IMG/VR virus record: IMGVR_UViG_3300046734_000553
Location: 1 to 28,788 of that record
Length of the DNA stretch: 28,788 nt
Reading direction: 5' to 3' (one strand)
From: a virus
A program made the translations under genes and the position numbers. The notes under the pieces were generated by a model. The model saw only the letters and a list, made by a program, of their open reading frames with translations, ran no database searches and was not told where the DNA came from. Shown here one piece after another: positions 7,555 to 13,647 of this stretch. Positions within the stretch are counted from its first letter, which is position 1; each line of letters starts with the position of its first letter.

Positions 7555-7620
7555 GTCTCGGTGCGTTTCCCCTCTCTCCGTTCGCGGCCTAGCACCTCCG
7601 CGTTTGCGCACCGAGGCTTA
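7552..7620. terminator. Long stem-loop between operon segments, probable bidirectional terminator or structured RNA
   Basis: A 14-bp stem (TAAGTCTCGGTGCG at 7552-7565 against CGCACCGAGGCTTA at 7607-7620, one G-U pair) encloses a 41-base pyrimidine-rich loop with an inner 5-bp stem (CGCGG 7583-7587 / CCGCG 7598-7602). On the plus strand it is followed only by TTTATTT. On the minus strand the stem is followed by TGTTTTTTT, so it would terminate leftward transcripts better. The loop is long for a simple terminator. Confidence 0.5.
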
Positions 7621-7628
7621 CTTTATTT

Positions 7629-7853
7629 ATGACAATCACAATCATTACATGGCGCGACACGATTCAAGACCCATCTTGGGCGACGCATGAAGAGACCGAG
7701 TGTCCGGTAATTGAAACGATTGGTTGGGAAGTGTTCAGAGACGAGATGACCATCAAAGTCGGAGGATCGAAAGATGAAGAGGGCAACATTAGCGGAATTA
7801 TCGCTATTCCAATGGGGTGCGTTATCAAATGTCAAAGGATGCCGGATTACTAG
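7629..7853 (+). CDS. Hypothetical 74-residue phage protein
   Basis: 74 residues (MTITIITWRDTIQDPSWATH onward). The pattern, a short strand, WxDT, a W a few residues later, a central GWEVF strand and a closing IIAIPMGCVIK strand, suggests a compact beta-rich domain that I associate with small proteins upstream of phage metallophosphoesterases. It starts 9 bases after the structured element and overlaps the next gene by 25 bases. No function can be assigned. It is probably co-translated with the phosphoesterase. Confidence 0.5.
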   Translation: MTITIITWRDTIQDPSWATHEETECPVIETIGWEVFRDEMTIKVGGSKDEEGNISGIIAIPMGCVIKCQRMPDY

Positions 7854-9013
7854 ATTACTGCGAAACTGAAACTCAGCGAGAAGCAATTCAAGCTCTGATC
7901 AGCACTAACGGTAATCGTCGAGGCGCGTCTAAAAAGCTTGGCTGTAATGAGCGTAATCTTTACAGCATACTTTCGAGAGTTAAAAGGCAAGCCGCTCAAA
8001 AAGGATATTCCCCCGAACACGGAATGATCCACACCGCGCCGTCTGGCTTTTCGGTCAAAGGTGTTTCAACACTTTACAACGCGGAAGGCGAACAACGCGC
8101 ACAGTGGGTCAAGACTACCGCTGAATCACAACGCAGTGATGATTTGCGCGAGGCGATTGTCGACACCTTTTCTGAATGGAAAGGAAAAGGCAAGATCAGT
8201 GCGCCACCGGCTCGGACTGAAGAAGATTTGATGACCGTCTACCCGATGGGCGATCCTCACATTGGAATGTATTCGTGGGCTGAAGAAACCGGCACCGACT
8301 TTAATTTAGAGATTGCCGAAAACAATTTGTGTGAAGCTGTCGATCGTTTGATTTCTTGTTCACCTAAAACCAAGACTGGATTGATATTAAATCTCGGCGA
8401 CTTCTTTCACGCTGACACAATGGACAACAAGACCAGACGAAGCGGCGTATCGCTTGACGTTGATACGAGATGGGCAAAGGTGCTTCGCGTTGGCGTTCGC
8501 GCAATGATGCGCTGTATCGAGTCAGCTTCTAAACGTCACGAAAAAGTTATCGTTAAAAACCTAATCGGAAATCACGATGACCATACGAGCCAGATGTTAT
8601 CTCTTGCGCTGTCTTTGTTTTACGACAAGAACGAACGCGTAATTATTGAAGATCAACCGGCGAAGTTTTGGTTTCATCGCTTCGGCAAAGTCCTTATTGG
8701 CGCGGCACATGGCGATACCGCTAAACCGGCAACGCTACCCTCAATCATGGCAACTGACCGCGCAACTGATTGGGGCGAAACGAAACACCGATACTGGTAC
8801 ACCGGTCACATTCATAATCAACAGGTAATCGAATTTCACGGATGCATTTGGGAATCTTTCCGCACACTCGCGGGGAAGGACGCGTGGCACGCGGCGCAAG
8901 GCTACCGTTCTGGGAGGGATATGTTCGCTATCGTTCACTCCAAAGACTTCGGAGAAGTCGAGAGACACCGCGTCGATGTCTCAATGCTTGCCTATGGAAA
9001 TACAACATCCTGA
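7829..9013 (+). CDS. Calcineurin-like metallophosphoesterase with N-terminal helix-turn-helix
   Basis: 394 residues. All metal-binding blocks of the family are visible: DPH at 142-144 (D-x-H), GDFFHAD at 190-196, GNHD at 247-250, AHGD at 293-296 and GHIH at 326-329. Residues about 10-60 look like a helix-turn-helix (ALISTNGNRRGASKKLGCNE then LYSILSRVK), an arrangement seen in phage members. The enzyme presumably hydrolyses phosphodiesters with a dinuclear metal centre; the substrate (DNA end, nucleotide, RNA) is unknown. The ATG at 7829 has GGGGTG nine bases upstream. A GTG at 7817 is an alternative. In the integrated form it would lie close to the attachment site. Confidence 0.85.
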   Translation: MSKDAGLLDYCETETQREAIQALISTNGNRRGASKKLGCNERNLYSILSRVKRQAAQKGYSPEHGMIHTAPSGFSVKGVSTLYNAEGEQRAQWVKTTAESQRSDDLREAIVDTFSEWKGKGKISAPPARTEEDLMTVYPMGDPHIGMYSWAEETGTDFNLEIAENNLCEAVDRLISCSPKTKTGLILNLGDFFHADTMDNKTRRSGVSLDVDTRWAKVLRVGVRAMMRCIESASKRHEKVIVKNLIGNHDDHTSQMLSLALSLFYDKNERVIIEDQPAKFWFHRFGKVLIGAAHGDTAKPATLPSIMATDRATDWGETKHRYWYTGHIHNQQVIEFHGCIWESFRTLAGKDAWHAAQGYRSGRDMFAIVHSKDFGEVERHRVDVSMLAYGNTTS

Positions 9014-9239
9014 TCACTTACAACCCGATCCAAACAAACGAGAGGTATTTTGCCCTGTGAAAGTCGTTCCGCTTCAAGAATTCATTTCCACCTCGGAAGT
9101 ACAACGCGAGATTGTCAAGGCTAAAACAAAGACGGAGGTCATAGCGGCTTTACTTAAATGGGGAAGCCAACATGGTATAAACTCCGACACCGAACCGGAC
9201 GATGATTGGTGGAAAAAGCGGGAAAAGCTTGGCGTTTGA
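8994..9239 (+). CDS. Hypothetical protein, last rightward gene before attP
   Basis: 81 residues from the ATG at 8994, which overlaps the phosphoesterase end. Other possible starts are ATG 8976 and GTG 9057, the latter preceded by GAGAGG. The conserved-looking part is residues 22-81: VKVVPLQEFISTSEVQREIV, a helical KTKTEVIAALLKWGSQHG segment and an acidic-aromatic end (DDDWWKKREKL). No family was recognised. It ends about 80 bases before the attP core, so it would mark one edge of the integrated prophage. Confidence 0.45.
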   Translation: MEIQHPDHLQPDPNKREVFCPVKVVPLQEFISTSEVQREIVKAKTKTEVIAALLKWGSQHGINSDTEPDDDWWKKREKLGV

Positions 9240-9260
9240 ACCTGTTCTGAAAACGACATC

Positions 9261-9278
9261 CTGACAAGATTCTGACAG
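9261..9278. promoter_or_regulatory. attP arm-type sites, left (P) arm
   Basis: Two direct copies of CTGACA (CTGACAAG and CTGACAGA, ten to twelve bases apart) lie about 40-57 bases to the left of the attP core. The same word, direct and inverted, recurs on the other side at 9405-9433. Short repeated sites flanking the core are what the N-terminal arm-binding domain of lambda-type integrases recognises. Assignment is by pattern and position. Confidence 0.5.
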
Positions 9279-9317
9279 AGTAAGTCTGTAAAGCGTTGAA
9301 AAGGTTGAAAAAATATA

Positions 9318-9364
9318 GCCCTTTCACGGCGGCAACAGGGGTTCGAATCCCCTTGGGGACGCCA
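9318..9364 (+). other. attP core: 3' part of tRNA-Glu (anticodon TTC)
   Basis: 47 bases match the 3' part of bacterial tRNA-Glu: anticodon loop CTTTCAC, 3' anticodon strand GGCGG, variable loop, T arm (GGGGTTCGAATCCCC), acceptor strand GGGGAC and encoded GCCA. It is very close to the Escherichia coli gene. Homology stops inside the 5' strand of the anticodon stem (TAGCC where CCGCC would pair), and no D arm or 5' acceptor strand lies upstream. It is therefore not a functional tRNA but an attachment core. Phage genes flank it on both sides and integrase lies next to it, so this is attP and not attL or attR. Confidence 0.88.
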
Positions 9365-9404
9365 GTTTTACTGGTGTTTTGATGAAAATTAGGATTCGCT
9401 GATA

Positions 9405-9433
9405 CTGACAAACGGTGTCAGAGCTTGTCAGAG
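9405..9433. promoter_or_regulatory. attP arm-type sites, right (P') arm
   Basis: Three copies of the arm word lie here: CTGACAAA (9405-9412), TGTCAGAG (9416-9423) and CTTGTCAGAG (9424-9433), the last two inverted. They lie 41-69 bases right of the core. The last copy includes the integrase stop codon. Together with the left pair they give five CTGACA/TGTCAG sites around the core. Confidence 0.5.
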
Positions 9434-10447
9434 ACTGATCACCGCTGTCTTAAGGTAATCAGGCGCAAGGTGTGCGTATCGCTCTGTGGTCGTAATTGAG
9501 GAGTGTCCCGCGAGTATCTGGACGGTACGAAGCGGGACGCCTTCCATTACCAAGTGACTGCAAAAAGTGTGTCTCAGGCAGTGCAAACTGCCATCTAATC
9601 CCGAAGCTTTTAAATCCTTCTCAAACGCTCGTGAGAGCGAGACAGGTGAGATATCAGGCGCAAGATTATCGTGCCGTGACAGGCGTTCTAGAGCCTCTCG
9701 CGCTGAATCGGAAAGGGGTATTGTTCGCCACTTCGCGGACTTAGTTCTGCCTCCACTTTCGTCAGAAATAACCCTTATTTCGTCGTTGCCGATATCCCGC
9801 TTTTTATCCACCAAATACAGCTCTCCGCGCCGAAGTCCTGTATTCGCGAACAGTCTCCAATAATCCGAATAATCAGCTCTCGGGAACTGAACGCCATCGC
9901 TTCTGATTCCGACTTTCGGGGCGGTGAATATCGCGGCAAGTTCTTCTCGGGTGTAAAAACGCGGTGGCTTGCTGTTTAGATTCTTGGGTGGTCTGACCTT
10001 ATTCTTAATGGGATTGCGCGGGATTACATCCCATTCGACTGCTTTGTTCAGAATCGCTTGTAGGGTGCGAAGCTCTTTGGTCACGGTAGACGGCTTGACG
10101 AATTCTTTTCTCGCTTTCTTGTATGCCTCGACTTCGCGGGGCGAAATCATTCCGGTTGCGAGTGTCCCGAAATAGGGGTCTAAGTGACAACGGATAATCC
10201 CCTCTACGCGTGCGTAAGATGACGGATATTCCTCGGAATGCCATGTCGCATATTCTTCGACCCAATCTGAAAAAGACGGACCGGCGGCAGGGATAACGCC
10301 AAGCAAGCGTCTTTCTAATGTAACCCTTTGCGCCTCGGCTTCGGCTTCGGTAACTTTGCCGATGCTTTTCCGATCCCGAACGCCGTTCTCTGTTTTGTCG
10401 AGATACCACGATTTGCCGTCTTTATATTTTCGTACGCTTGTCGCCAT
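9428..10447 (-). CDS. int: Tyrosine site-specific integrase
   Basis: 339 residues. The N-terminus (VRKYKDGKSWYLD) has the beta-strand pattern of arm-binding domains. A core-binding helical domain spans about 58-145. The catalytic domain carries the full set: R206 in TGLRRGEL, a candidate Lys (236 or 239) in the KSAKWRTIPL hairpin, H289 and R292 in HCLRH, H315 in GHSS and the nucleophile Y324 in TERYAH. It should integrate the phage by recombination between attP at 9318-9364 and the host tRNA-Glu gene. The ATG has GGAGAG just upstream. It reads toward attP, so in the prophage it would lie next to the tRNA and point at it. Confidence 0.95.
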   Translation of the reverse strand: MATSVRKYKDGKSWYLDKTENGVRDRKSIGKVTEAEAEAQRVTLERRLLGVIPAAGPSFSDWVEEYATWHSEEYPSSYARVEGIIRCHLDPYFGTLATGMISPREVEAYKKARKEFVKPSTVTKELRTLQAILNKAVEWDVIPRNPIKNKVRPPKNLNSKPPRFYTREELAAIFTAPKVGIRSDGVQFPRADYSDYWRLFANTGLRRGELYLVDKKRDIGNDEIRVISDESGGRTKSAKWRTIPLSDSAREALERLSRHDNLAPDISPVSLSRAFEKDLKASGLDGSLHCLRHTFCSHLVMEGVPLRTVQILAGHSSITTTERYAHLAPDYLKTAVISL

Positions 10448-10611
10448 GCTCTCTCCATCGCCATTTCAACGTCTGCGGTTCGGTACAGGATAGCGTCAAC
10501 GAAAGCAAACGGCAAAATGCCAAGCTTCGGCGCGTGTTCCTCGAAGGTTACTTTCTCAAGACCGCAATATTCGGCGGCTTCTTGAAGGGTAAGGTATGGC
10601 TTACTTGGCAC
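10315..10611 (-). CDS. Excisionase-like helix-turn-helix protein overlapping integrase
   Basis: 98 residues starting at GTG. Residues 5-60 (YLTLQEAAEYCGLEKVTFEE, then a strand and LYRTADVEMAMERAWRQA) follow the winged-helix layout of small MerR/excisionase-type DNA-binding proteins: a helix-turn-helix entry followed by a wing and a helix. The basic tail (KASAKLPKPKPRRKG) overlaps the first 133 bases of integrase in another frame. Excisionases directly upstream of, and overlapping, integrase are common in lambdoid phages. It would bend attP DNA to favour excision. The long overlap makes the exact end functionally uncertain, but the N-terminal domain looks real. Confidence 0.6.
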   Translation of the reverse strand: MPSKPYLTLQEAAEYCGLEKVTFEEHAPKLGILPFAFVDAILYRTADVEMAMERAWRQAYENIKTANRGISTKQRTAFGIGKASAKLPKPKPRRKGLH

Positions 10612-10664
10612 AGTGGAGACTCGGCGACCAAACCGACCTTTTCAGGAGTGCTGAACCAAGTAAG

Positions 10665-10748
10665 CGCGATAAAAAGGATGCCTCGCCGATGGCCCACCGG
10701 CAGTGATTGTGAACTCCCATTCCAATCACCTCCGACACCGACGAGGCA
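10665..10748 (-). terminator. Branched stem-loop with U-tract, probable terminator of the leftward early operon
   Basis: An outer 7-bp stem (TGCCTCG 10679-10685 / CGAGGCA 10742-10748) encloses an inner 7-bp hairpin (GTGATTG 10703-10709 / CAATCAC 10723-10729). On the minus strand the outer stem is followed three bases later by TTTTT. It lies just after the stop of the 29-residue peptide gene and before the excisionase gene, where the early operon would be expected to end. It is larger than a usual terminator, so a small structured RNA is an alternative. Confidence 0.45.
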
Positions 10749-10752
10749 ATAA

Positions 10753-10842
10753 TCACAAGCTTTTCTCGAAGAACGCGGTGGGGATCGCTAACGCTAAACC
10801 CCAACCTATGAAAACGAGAAGCCAAAAAATAACTTCGGTCAT
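10753..10842 (-). CDS. 29-residue single-pass membrane peptide
   Basis: A very short gene encoding MTEVIFWLLVFIGWGLALAI followed by PTAFFEKSL. Residues 4-20 form one hydrophobic helix with aromatic ends. It has a good ribosome site (GGAG six bases before the ATG), and its ATG overlaps the stop of the upstream HTH gene (ATGA), the coupling used throughout this operon. It is the last gene before the branched terminator. Small membrane peptides in phage early operons can target host membrane proteases or transport, but nothing here identifies a target. Being short, it could be missed by standard gene callers. Confidence 0.6.
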   Translation of the reverse strand: MTEVIFWLLVFIGWGLALAIPTAFFEKSL

Positions 10843-11069
10843 GACGCACTCCAAGTGAACGATAGCCGATTACCTAAACGGCATCGCCGTCTTGCGCCAC
10901 GTTCAACAAGTCCTTGATCTTCAAGCTCGGGCAAACGTCTCGCGGGAATAACCCTTTCGGCGTTCATCTTGTCCGCAAGCTCTTTCGAAGTGTAGTTCGG
11001 ATGACGTTTTAAAAACTGTAAAACGACTTCGCGTTGGTTGCTGATTTCTTCTTTCAATTGTTTATTCAT
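10839..11069 (-). CDS. Small winged-helix DNA-binding protein
   Basis: 76 residues. Residues 12-55 form a winged helix-turn-helix pattern: VVLQFLKRHPNYTSKELADK, recognition-type segment RVIPARRLPELEDQGLV, then a basic wing (RGARRRCRLGNR). The last part is Arg-rich. It resembles small HTH proteins in phage early operons that regulate transcription or support replication. The stop overlaps the start of the membrane peptide gene. The ATG lies 9 bases after the SSB stop. Fold is recognised by pattern; target unknown. Confidence 0.55.
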   Translation of the reverse strand: MNKQLKEEISNQREVVLQFLKRHPNYTSKELADKMNAERVIPARRLPELEDQGLVERGARRRCRLGNRLSFTWSAS

Positions 11070-11078
11070 GATGCCCCC

Positions 11079-11489
11079 CTAAAACGGAATTTCGTCATCG
11101 AAATCCTGACCCTTTCCGTCTGGTACTTTCGGCTTGGCAAACGCACCTTCGGGGAATGAATCAACTTTTTTGCTATCCAAGAATTGAACCCTTTGGGCGA
11201 TGATGCCGGTGCTATACCGTGTTTCGCCGTCCTTTTCGTACTGGCTCGTTTCTATCTTGCCTTCCACATACACCTTGGAACCTTTGAAAAGATAGTGTCC
11301 GCAGTTCGCGGCACTCGCGCCGAATACCGTTACGCGATGCCACTCGGTTTTTTCCTGTTGCTCTCCGGCTTTGTCTTTCCATTTCTCGGAAGTCGCGATG
11401 GAAAACTTCGCCATCTTGTTACCGTTTGAAAGTTCTTTGACCTCGGGGTCTTGTCCTAGATTGCCAATAATCATTGCTTTGTTAAGCAC
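11079..11489 (-). CDS. ssb: Single-stranded DNA-binding protein
   Basis: 136 residues with the typical OB-fold signature: MLNKAMIIGNLGQDPEVKEL at the start, MAKFSIATSEKWKD, EWHRVTVFG, the GSKVYVEGKIET strand and the acidic C-terminal tip DFDDEIPF, which in bacterial SSBs recruits partner proteins. The length is slightly shorter than cellular SSBs, as usual for phage versions, with a short linker. It lies just after the Erf-like annealase gene in the same operon. It would coat single-stranded DNA produced by the exonuclease and during phage replication. The family call is secure. Confidence 0.95.
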   Translation of the reverse strand: MLNKAMIIGNLGQDPEVKELSNGNKMAKFSIATSEKWKDKAGEQQEKTEWHRVTVFGASAANCGHYLFKGSKVYVEGKIETSQYEKDGETRYSTGIIAQRVQFLDSKKVDSFPEGAFAKPKVPDGKGQDFDDEIPF

Positions 11490-11500
11490 CGTAATTCTCC

Positions 11501-12121
11501 TTAGTGAATTGGTTGGTCGAGTTCTTTTTTCCGCACTCCGTAAACTTCTCGGACGCGGTTCTTGTCAGCATCGTTGTCAATCTCTTGCGCTCGTTTAGCG
11601 ACCGCGTTTAAGTCATCTTCAGACTTCGCGCTTTCAAGAGCTTTGATTAGTTCGTCTGCTAACGAGATTTCGATGACGCCGTTGTTCTTGGGTCGTTGCG
11701 TTTTCGGCTTGGAATCCCGATCTGGTCTAACATCGTTATGATCGGTGTCCTCGTCGGCGCAAATACCGACTGCCGCTTGAATTGCATATCGCTTCATATA
11801 GGTGATCGTTGACCCGATGCATTGCGCAGATGACATTCCCTTTTTGATTTCGATAGGCATTGCGAAGGTTGACTCAAGGAACTGACCGGAGTTGTGCATA
11901 ACTCTTGTCGTTACTTCTATAAAACCTTCCTGACCGCCTGAAAGCATTTGTGTAAAGCTCAAACCCAGTTCGGCGAAAATAGGGCGTATCGCTTCGAGCG
12001 TAGATGGAAGGTCGGCGTATTTATAGTTGTAGCCCTTCGTGTTTTTTTTCGGGTCGCGAAGCTGTCCTTGCGCTACCGCGAGGGCGGTGTTTATTTCACC
12101 CAGTTCGTTTGATTGGTTCAT
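11501..12121 (-). CDS. erf: ERF-family single-strand annealing protein
   Basis: 206 residues. The N-terminal 130 residues carry the ERF pattern: ALAVAQGQLRDPKKNTKGYN, YKYADLPSTLEAIRPIFAEL, GLSFTQML, the VMHNSGQFLEST strand and SAQCIGSTITYMKRYAI leading to GICADEDTD. This is the region that forms the annealase core in P22 Erf-like proteins. The C-terminal 75 residues are a charged, probably flexible tail. ERF proteins anneal complementary single strands in RecA-independent recombination, usually with a 5'-3' exonuclease. Here the exonuclease lies two genes upstream and SSB directly downstream. The first bases overlap the short gene before it. Confidence 0.92.
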   Translation of the reverse strand: MNQSNELGEINTALAVAQGQLRDPKKNTKGYNYKYADLPSTLEAIRPIFAELGLSFTQMLSGGQEGFIEVTTRVMHNSGQFLESTFAMPIEIKKGMSSAQCIGSTITYMKRYAIQAAVGICADEDTDHNDVRPDRDSKPKTQRPKNNGVIEISLADELIKALESAKSEDDLNAVAKRAQEIDNDADKNRVREVYGVRKKELDQPIH

Positions 12122-12242
12122 CTTTTTTTGTCTCCGTTTTTTTGTCTAGTTGCTGAGCGATCTTGCTTTCAAGCACCGCGTTTTTTGCAAACTGATTAAG
12201 AAAGTCGTTCAACGCTCTTTCGGTTTGTGTTGTCTTTTTCAT
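12096..12242 (-). CDS. 48-residue charged peptide between exonuclease and annealase
   Basis: Starts at an ATG that overlaps the exonuclease stop (ATGA), with AAAGGTGA upstream; a longer in-frame start would run inside the exonuclease gene. It encodes MKKTTQTERALNDFLNQFAK, a helix, then a Lys/Glu-rich end (KKTETKKDEPIKR). No domain was recognised. Its end overlaps the annealase start by 26 bases. Coupling on both sides supports expression, and a helper role in the recombination module is only a guess from position. Confidence 0.5.
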   Translation of the reverse strand: MKKTTQTERALNDFLNQFAKNAVLESKIAQQLDKKTETKKDEPIKRTG

Positions 12243-13156
12243 GGGTTCACCTTTAAACGAAAGGTGCGTGCCGGTTTGCCGATCTCTAAAAACTGCTCGT
12301 AGATTTCGGGGCATTCCGCTTTAAGCTTTTTTGAGTTAAAAGTTGCGCGTGGCTTGCTTGACTTCCACGTTGCGAGAATCTCGCCATCTTCAGAAATAAG
12401 CGTTGCCGCTTCTTGCATCTCGCCTTTGATTGCCATCTCTAAAACGGCTTGTTGGTCTTTGGCTTTGGCTATCGCGTCTTTAATCCAATAAAGCTTTTCG
12501 GCGATCTCATGCGTTTCTTGCGTTGCCATGATGTTCTCGACTTCATCCTCGGGATAACGGTCTTTGAGATCGTCAAGCGTCATCGGCGGGGGCAGTGTCT
12601 CGTTTAAGACGTGTTGCCAAATGTCTGCCACCTTTTCGCAAAGAAAATCTTGGTACATAGGGTCGGCTTCGACTTCGAATATTTCCGGTTCGGAACCGAA
12701 TCGCATGACCGGAACAAACGCGAGTTCGTAGCCGGTACAAGCGAGTTGATGTTGGACTTGCGCGACGATTCCCGCCGGTAGCTCGTCCCACTTCTGTCGG
12801 GTTGTTTTAGCTTCTACAACTGCCGGAATGCCTTTGTGAACTGTTACGCCGTCCACATGGCAACCGATAAACGGATACTTGGGATGACGAAACCATTTCT
12901 CGCGATCCATAACGACTTGACCGGTGCGAATGCCAAACTCGTCTAAAACTAACGAGCCGTTATGAATTCCGAAGCGCATCGGAAAGGTTGTTTCTGGGGC
13001 GACGTATGTACCGCGCCTTATTGCTTGCTTAATCTGTACAAGCTGTTGCGGCGACTGGTAAGTGTTAAGACCGGCGCAAGTGCTTGCGTCACCCGACCCC
13101 ATGTATTCGCCTCGGTTTTGAGGCTCGGGTATTTGCATTTCGATTACGTTTTTCAT
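12239..13156 (-). CDS. YqaJ / lambda Exo-type recombination exonuclease
   Basis: 305 residues. PD-(D/E)xK-type motifs fit the YqaJ family: YMGSGDASTCAGLNTYQSP near residue 19, D102 in GCHVDGV, E115-A-K117 in VVEAKTT, and QVQHQLACTGYE at 133-144, the helix that carries the conserved Gln. Residues 200-305 form a helical extension. The enzyme would degrade one strand of linear double-stranded DNA and load the Erf-like annealase encoded nearby, as Exo and Beta do in lambda. The stop is ATGA-coupled to the next small gene and the start overlaps the DUF2958 gene. Confidence 0.9.
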   Translation of the reverse strand: MKNVIEMQIPEPQNRGEYMGSGDASTCAGLNTYQSPQQLVQIKQAIRRGTYVAPETTFPMRFGIHNGSLVLDEFGIRTGQVVMDREKWFRHPKYPFIGCHVDGVTVHKGIPAVVEAKTTRQKWDELPAGIVAQVQHQLACTGYELAFVPVMRFGSEPEIFEVEADPMYQDFLCEKVADIWQHVLNETLPPPMTLDDLKDRYPEDEVENIMATQETHEIAEKLYWIKDAIAKAKDQQAVLEMAIKGEMQEAATLISEDGEILATWKSSKPRATFNSKKLKAECPEIYEQFLEIGKPARTFRLKVNP

Positions 13157-13521
13157 GCGGCGATTACTCCATTCATTTTTGCTTCGTGAGCGTATTGCTT
13201 AAGCGTCTTTTCTGCGCGGAACCAAATGTCGCGTTTCAAATACGGAATTGATTCGAGGTCATCTAGCGAGACGCACCCAAGTTCGGGATAACCGAAACCG
13301 AGATCACAAAGACCGAATAAAATGTTCTGTTCGTCAATTTCTGTGAAAAGCCACGTTGCCATGCCTCCGACACGGTCGGGTGATCGTAGTTTTCCGGTTG
13401 GGTTAAATATTTTTACGAGGGGTTTGAAATCCTTCCCTTCCTGACCCTTTGCCGCTCGGTAGCTGTTTGTCGTAGAGTTCTTTCGAAGCTCTTCTATTAT
13501 TTTTTTATTTAAGAGTTTCAT
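13153..13521 (-). CDS. DUF2958-family protein
   Basis: 122 residues. The pattern MKLLNKKIIEEL, VKIFNPTG, WLFTEIDEQNILFGLCDLG, ELGCVSLDDLESI and LKRDIWF matches the DUF2958 family, found in plasmids, conjugative elements and phages, usually with DNA-processing genes. The family function is not established. The spacer RSPDRVGGMAT replaces the usual aromatic-rich loop. The start codon follows the stop of the 41-residue peptide (TAAATG), and its stop overlaps the exonuclease start, so it belongs to the recombination operon. Confidence 0.75.
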   Translation of the reverse strand: MKLLNKKIIEELRKNSTTNSYRAAKGQEGKDFKPLVKIFNPTGKLRSPDRVGGMATWLFTEIDEQNILFGLCDLGFGYPELGCVSLDDLESIPYLKRDIWFRAEKTLKQYAHEAKMNGVIAA

Positions 13522-13647
13522 TTAGCGATTGTCCTCTTGTAGTTGATGTTGAAGGTTGTATTGCGATTGCAATTCTTGTTCGCACTGCTCTTGAAATTTT
13601 TCAATTTCTCTAAGCAGATGGATTAATTTTTCGATGAAAGCTTTCAT
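13522..13647 (-). CDS. 41-residue helical peptide
   Basis: A short gene encoding MKAFIEKLIHLLREIEKFQE followed by a Gln/Glu-rich helix (CEQELQSQ, HQLQEDNR). Hydrophobic residues fall with coiled-coil spacing in the first half. It has a strong ribosome site (AGGAGG seven bases before ATG), its ATG overlaps the upstream gene's stop (ATGA), and TAA is followed directly by the DUF2958 ATG. These signals make it a convincing operon member although it is short. Function unknown; a small dimerising helper is possible. Confidence 0.6.
   Translation of the reverse strand: MKAFIEKLIHLLREIEKFQEQCEQELQSQYNLQHQLQEDNR

Noticed and set aside
9290-9364. A complete tRNA-Glu gene
   Set aside because: The 5' acceptor strand, D arm and the first bases of the anticodon stem are missing; only the 3' part matches, as expected for an attP core.
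10005-10409. A 134-residue Arg-rich minus-strand frame
   Set aside because: It is antiphase to the integrase, whose motifs are complete; the Arg/Ser bias is typical of a shadow frame.
10601-10849. An 82-residue minus-strand reading frame between integrase genes and the HTH gene
   Set aside because: It uses a different frame from the well-supported 29-residue peptide, has no ribosome site of its own and runs through the branched hairpin.
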